NCBI RefSeq assembly: GCF_014692525.1
Contig: NZ_JACNYL010000003.1
Coordinates: 682,001 to 746,000, forward strand
Direction of reading: 5' to 3'
Source: Sphingobacterium chuzhouense
GTDB taxonomy: Bacteria; Bacteroidota; Bacteroidia; Sphingobacteriales; Sphingobacteriaceae
DNA: 64,000 bases
Positions 61,231 through 64,000 of the stretch are shown here, in pieces. The notes below the pieces were generated by a model. It was not told where the DNA came from, did no database searches, and saw only the letters and a program-made list of their open reading frames with translations. Position numbers and translations under genes: made by a program. Within the stretch, counting starts at the first letter, position 1. Every line of letters begins with the position of its first letter.

Positions 61231-62745
61231 TCATGACAATTTAATAAACGGCACCAAAGCAAACCACATTATATACGATAGCGATACCGCCATGATACCA
61301 TCAATTCGATTTGGTTTTTTCTCTGTACGTATAAACTTATACAACATACCTAGAAGCCAAATAGCGTGAATTACGGCAAGATAGATGATATTTCCATATA
61401 CTTCATTCAAATGATTAGATTCTTTTAAAAATAACATGGCTATAACGGATGCTACCACAAAAAAAGAGGCAAGATAGGCTGCCCTATTTTTTCCAAGCCG
61501 AACAGCCAATGTTCCTTTTCCAGCCTGCTTATCCGCAGTGAAATCTGGGACACCACCCATAATTATCGCGGGAATAATAGATAAAAACAACGGTATGCCC
61601 AATAACCAAGGGAAAACAACGCCCATACTTCCTCCCTGAAACACGAAACCACAGAGAATTACCGCAAAACTATGCGTAAACCCAACTACTACCTCTCCCC
61701 ATCCATTGTATGAAAATTTTAACGGAGGAGCCGTATAAGAAATAGCTATCACGAATAAAACAGCTATCATCAGTATGACTTGGTGGAAAGCTGCTGTTGA
61801 TAAAAAGGCCACTACAATCGTCAGCATACAACTTATAACAAAAAGGATCTTCATCGCTTTTTTGATCGTAGACTCAGAAATCAGTCCGTTTATCAACACT
61901 CTAGATCCACCGGAAAAGGGGCTGTAGAAACGATTTAATCTATCTGTTTCTCTATCGTAATAGTCGTTGCTAAAAACCACAATGACTTCCATTAGAAACA
62001 ACAATATATATCCCAATACAAATACCAGCCAATTAAAATCTCCATTTAATTTCGAAAATGCAAACGCACCAATACCATAGGCAAAAAAGGTCATGGGATA
62101 AAATTGCAGCCGGACTGCTTGCACCCACGGTGCTATTTTTTTCATAAACTTTTCCCATGGAGTCAATACGCCATGTTCGAGATCCCGCCCTTTTTGATAC
62201 ACATCACGTAACCATTGTTCCTTTTTCTCAACAGAAGAATGCTTAACCGGGCTCAGCAGCATTTTACGCACCGGCTTCACCCCACAAAATTTAAGTGTGG
62301 CATTCGTGAGTGCTTTTGTTGCGGGAGCACCATTAAATAATCTGTCTACCCATACAGGCGTATCCATAGTAGCGATTAATTGTGCTGTTCGAGGGCTCAG
62401 CAGCTTATCGAAAGCATCCGGCTGTATTTCTCTAAAGGCAAAACCTGGTGTTAGGACGCGATCAAGAAATGCTTTTAACAAGGCAGGCATATTTCCCCAC
62501 CATGTCGGAAATACAAATACAAGATGATCAGCCCATTTTATCAATTCTTGTGCCCTCAACACATCATCCTCCATATGTTGATATTGCGGCGAAGGCACCA
62601 CGACGCTCATTTCAAACCGCATATCAGCGAGTATAAGACTTTCCACGTTTACGCCTGCTTCTTTTGCCCCGCGTATATACTCCTTTGCCAACGCAGCACA
62701 ATAACTATCTTTGCGTGGATGTCCCAATATCACCAAAACATTCAT
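61231..62745 (-). CDS. Fused NAD(P)H:quinone reductase and UbiA-type prenyltransferase
   Basis: 504 residues. Residues 1 to about 190 are a flavodoxin-like NQO/MdaB-type quinone reductase: MNVLVILGHPRKDSYCAALA, VFVFPTWWGNMPALLKAFLDRVL and GFAF. Residues about 200-504 are a UbiA-family membrane prenyltransferase with both aspartate motifs: NDYYDRETD (260-268) and DFTADKQAGKGT (401-412), and about eight helices. Each half looks catalytically complete. Both act on aromatic or quinone substrates, so the fusion may reduce a quinone and prenylate the product, or deliver reduced substrate to the membrane domain. I do not recall this fusion as standard; ordinary MenA and UbiA stand alone. Confidence 0.87.
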   Translation of the reverse strand: MNVLVILGHPRKDSYCAALAKEYIRGAKEAGVNVESLILADMRFEMSVVVPSPQYQHMEDDVLRAQELIKWADHLVFVFPTWWGNMPALLKAFLDRVLTPGFAFREIQPDAFDKLLSPRTAQLIATMDTPVWVDRLFNGAPATKALTNATLKFCGVKPVRKMLLSPVKHSSVEKKEQWLRDVYQKGRDLEHGVLTPWEKFMKKIAPWVQAVRLQFYPMTFFAYGIGAFAFSKLNGDFNWLVFVLGYILLFLMEVIVVFSNDYYDRETDRLNRFYSPFSGGSRVLINGLISESTIKKAMKILFVISCMLTIVVAFLSTAAFHQVILMIAVLFVIAISYTAPPLKFSYNGWGEVVVGFTHSFAVILCGFVFQGGSMGVVFPWLLGIPLFLSIIPAIIMGGVPDFTADKQAGKGTLAVRLGKNRAAYLASFFVVASVIAMLFLKESNHLNEVYGNIIYLAVIHAIWLLGMLYKFIRTEKKPNRIDGIMAVSLSYIMWFALVPFIKLS

Positions 62746-62813
62746 ATCATTGCTTTTATATAGACAACAGACATCTAAATAAAAGTGTTTAGAATTCGGC
62801 TACTATTTGTAAG

Positions 62814-63359
62814 TTATATTTTCTTTAACACTTTTTCAAAAGTGTTGAGGTTACGTGACGTAAAAGAATTTTTCAAGTTCTTTCTTCCCAATATATTTCC
62901 AAATTCGGAACCGAGGGTATTTCCTTTAGGGACTGTCCAGTAAAAATTACCACTGATGATCTGTGCCGCTTCTCCTGATGCTTTTCTTGACTTCTCAAAT
63001 TCTGACATCAATATTTTTTCTATCCCATCCACACCAACGAAACCATAAATATGGTAACCAGGATTTATTTCAAAAGGATTTTCACGAAAAATAGTTTCTA
63101 TTTCCCTCTGACTTTTCACGAATAGAAAAGCTTCGTAGGAAAAATGTGCTGACATTGTCTCTTCTAGTGTTTTTTTTAGCTCTTCCACTTTCTTTTCGGA
63201 GGAAAATAGGATATTTCCAGAAGCTAACACAGAGGAAACATCTTTCATCCCCGCTTCCGCGAATACAGAACAGACTTCTGCCATTTTCATATTCGTACCT
63301 TTTACATTCACGCCTCGTAGAAATGCACAAAATCTATTATTAGAATTAGAAACTTTCAT
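62814..63359 (-). CDS. DUF1697-family protein
   Basis: 181 residues of DUF1697: NRFCAFLRGVNVKGTNMKMAEV, VSSVLASGNILFSSEKKVEEL, and KGNTLGSEFGNILGRKNLKNSFTSRNLNTFEKVLKK near the end. The fold is ferredoxin-like and no activity is established. The gene is divergent from the ArsR-type regulator, whose operator region lies upstream of it. Confidence 0.9.
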   Translation of the reverse strand: MKVSNSNNRFCAFLRGVNVKGTNMKMAEVCSVFAEAGMKDVSSVLASGNILFSSEKKVEELKKTLEETMSAHFSYEAFLFVKSQREIETIFRENPFEINPGYHIYGFVGVDGIEKILMSEFEKSRKASGEAAQIISGNFYWTVPKGNTLGSEFGNILGRKNLKNSFTSRNLNTFEKVLKKI

Positions 63360-63449
63360 TGCCGGTAAGTAACTCCTAATGTTTTAACTGATTGATCTAA
63401 CCGCAAGATAGATAAAGTTTTATTTCAGGTCGATATTTTTATAAAAATA

Positions 63450-63481
63450 TTTGCGTAGTCAAATGACTACATTTATATTTG
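63450..63481 (+). promoter_or_regulatory. Promoter of the arsR-like gene
   Basis: TTTG (63450-63453), a 20-nt spacer and TATATTTG (63474-63481): a perfect Bacteroidota promoter. The ATG at 63500 follows 18 nt later. Confidence 0.85.
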
Positions 63482-63496
63482 TAGTCAAATGACTTC
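63455..63496. promoter_or_regulatory. Two ArsR-type operator palindromes
   Basis: GTAGTCA-AA-TGACTAC (63455-63470) is a perfect 7-bp inverted repeat inside the promoter spacer. GTAGTCA-AA-TGACTTC (63481-63496) is a near-perfect second copy 26 bp on, covering the start of transcription and the ribosome-binding area. Occupation of either should block transcription, so the gene is very likely autorepressed. Confidence 0.75.
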
Positions 63497-63499
63497 ACA

Positions 63500-63820
63500 A
63501 TGAATCTAAGACGAGATGTATTCCAGGCAATTGCGGATCCGACTAGAAGAGCAATTCTTATTTTGGTGGCAACACAATCTATGACGGCGGGAGCTATTGC
63601 TTCAAATTTTGATTCTGCCAGACCTACTATTTCCAAACATATCCAAATTCTTACCGAATGTGAGCTTCTGCAACCTGAACAAAAGGGCCGTGAGATCATC
63701 TATCATTTAAACGGCTCCAAAATAAAGGAAATAGCAGATTTCATTGAACCTTTCCGCAAAATGTGGGATGATCGTTTCAACAAATTAGAAGCTTTAATGA
63801 AAAATTATAAAATCAAATAG
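63500..63820 (+). CDS. ArsR-family transcriptional repressor
   Basis: 106 residues, an ArsR/SmtB winged [33 protein letters not shown], then [32 protein letters not shown]. No obvious metal-binding cysteine pair is present, as is usual for the subgroup paired with SRPBCC genes. It is followed one base later by an SRPBCC gene, a standard repressor-target pair. It is probably controlled by its own two operators. Confidence 0.92.
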   Translation: MNLRRDVFQAIADPTRRAILILVATQSMTAGAIASNFDSARPTISKHIQILTECELLQPEQKGREIIYHLNGSKIKEIADFIEPFRKMWDDRFNKLEALMKNYKIK

Positions 63821-63821
63821 T

Positions 63822-64000
63822 ATGGAACTAAAAACACAAGTACACGCCGAAGAAGGCAAACAGGAACTCTTCATCACTAGGGTTTTCGATTTACCCTTGA
63901 GATTGCTTTTCAAAGCTTATGAAGATCCAAACATCGTAGCACAGTGGATGAGTACGCAAGTTATAAAACTGGAAAATACTAAGCATGGAAGCTGGCAATT
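63822..64000 (+). CDS. SRPBCC (AHSA1-like) protein, 3' truncated by the window
   Basis: 59 codons visible: MELKTQVHAEEGKQELFITR, then VFDLPLRLLFKAYEDP and VAQWMSTQVIKLEN, the start of an AHSA1-type SRPBCC domain. It begins one base after the arsR stop, so translation is coupled. ArsR-SRPBCC pairs are common; the ligand is unknown. The end lies beyond the window. Confidence 0.85.
   Translation, partial: MELKTQVHAEEGKQELFITRVFDLPLRLLFKAYEDPNIVAQWMSTQVIKLENTKHGSWQ

Noticed and set aside
1..64000. A CRISPR array
   Set aside because: The only short tandem repeats seen are the four 10-bp units at 56091-56130, which lack spacers; no cas-like gene is present.

Overview
The window is a chromosomal segment of a Bacteroidota bacterium, most likely family Sphingobacteriaceae (Sphingobacterium/Olivibacter/Parapedobacter-like). 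Supporting signs are promoters of the TTTG-N20-TAnnTTTG type (clear before tRNA-Lys and before the arsR-like gene), many lipoproteins and TPR proteins, membrane-linked AraC regulators, DUF5686, DUF2851, DUF1573 and CotH families, and a moderately AT-rich, densely packed layout. No rRNA, CRISPR array or intact insertion sequence was found.

Region by region. 1-4.5 kb: sugar-acid catabolism (truncated galactonate-dehydratase-like gene, HpcH/HpaI aldolase, MetE-C-terminal-like methyltransferase, NAD epimerase, Lrp regulator). 4.5-9.2 kb: redox and stress genes (TrxR-like flavoprotein, sorbosone-dehydrogenase-like lipoprotein, large catalase). 9.5-11.4 kb: overlapping three-gene operon ending in a YgiC/glutathionylspermidine-synthase-like ATP-grasp protein, preceded by a YgiB-like lipoprotein. 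12-15.9 kb: glycogen-debranching-like enzyme, glycosyltransferase and FMN-binding stress protein. 15.9-22.1 kb: HI0933-type flavoprotein, AsmA-like protein with a newly noticed 32-residue coupled membrane peptide, Tat-exported Gfo/Idh/MocA oxidoreductase, CotH protein and a small HTH protein. 22.5-34.4 kb: a large minus-strand block that looks like a synthase-dependent exopolysaccharide machine (HEAT-repeat membrane protein, GT2 synthase, TPR plus outer-membrane barrel, DUF4838 lipoprotein, DUF1573 lipoprotein). Its five genes overlap or nearly touch, and membrane AraC regulators lie on both sides. 35-49.1 kb: mostly housekeeping genes (DEAD-box helicase, DoxX, Dps, RluA-type synthase, DUF5686 protein, Crp regulator, VOC, SRPBCC and DUF1801 proteins, ankyrin protein, DUF2851, RibD, PrmC).

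49.2-59.2 kb is an accessory, decaying region that begins at tRNA-Lys(UUU). The last 17 nt of the tRNA locus are repeated 136 bp downstream. Beyond lie an AraC-linked hydrolase/acetyltransferase set, two frameshifted SRPBCC pseudogenes, a GC-richer FN3/DUF5675/small-membrane-protein cassette with a 4 x 10-bp tandem repeat upstream, a BRO-type antirepressor remnant next to an HTH gene, and a TPR histidine kinase whose response regulator has been deleted to a stub. 59.2-64 kb: TauE/SafE exporter divergent from a Crp regulator with palindromes between them, a DUF202 protein, an unusual quinone-reductase/UbiA prenyltransferase fusion, DUF1697, and an arsR-SRPBCC pair whose promoter carries two operator palindromes.

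Best candidates for an undescribed system are the 24.8-32.8 kb exopolysaccharide-like operon, the 54.6-56.0 kb FN3/DUF5675 cassette, and the NQO-UbiA fusion. All functional assignments come from reading the proteins by eye; no database search was run.
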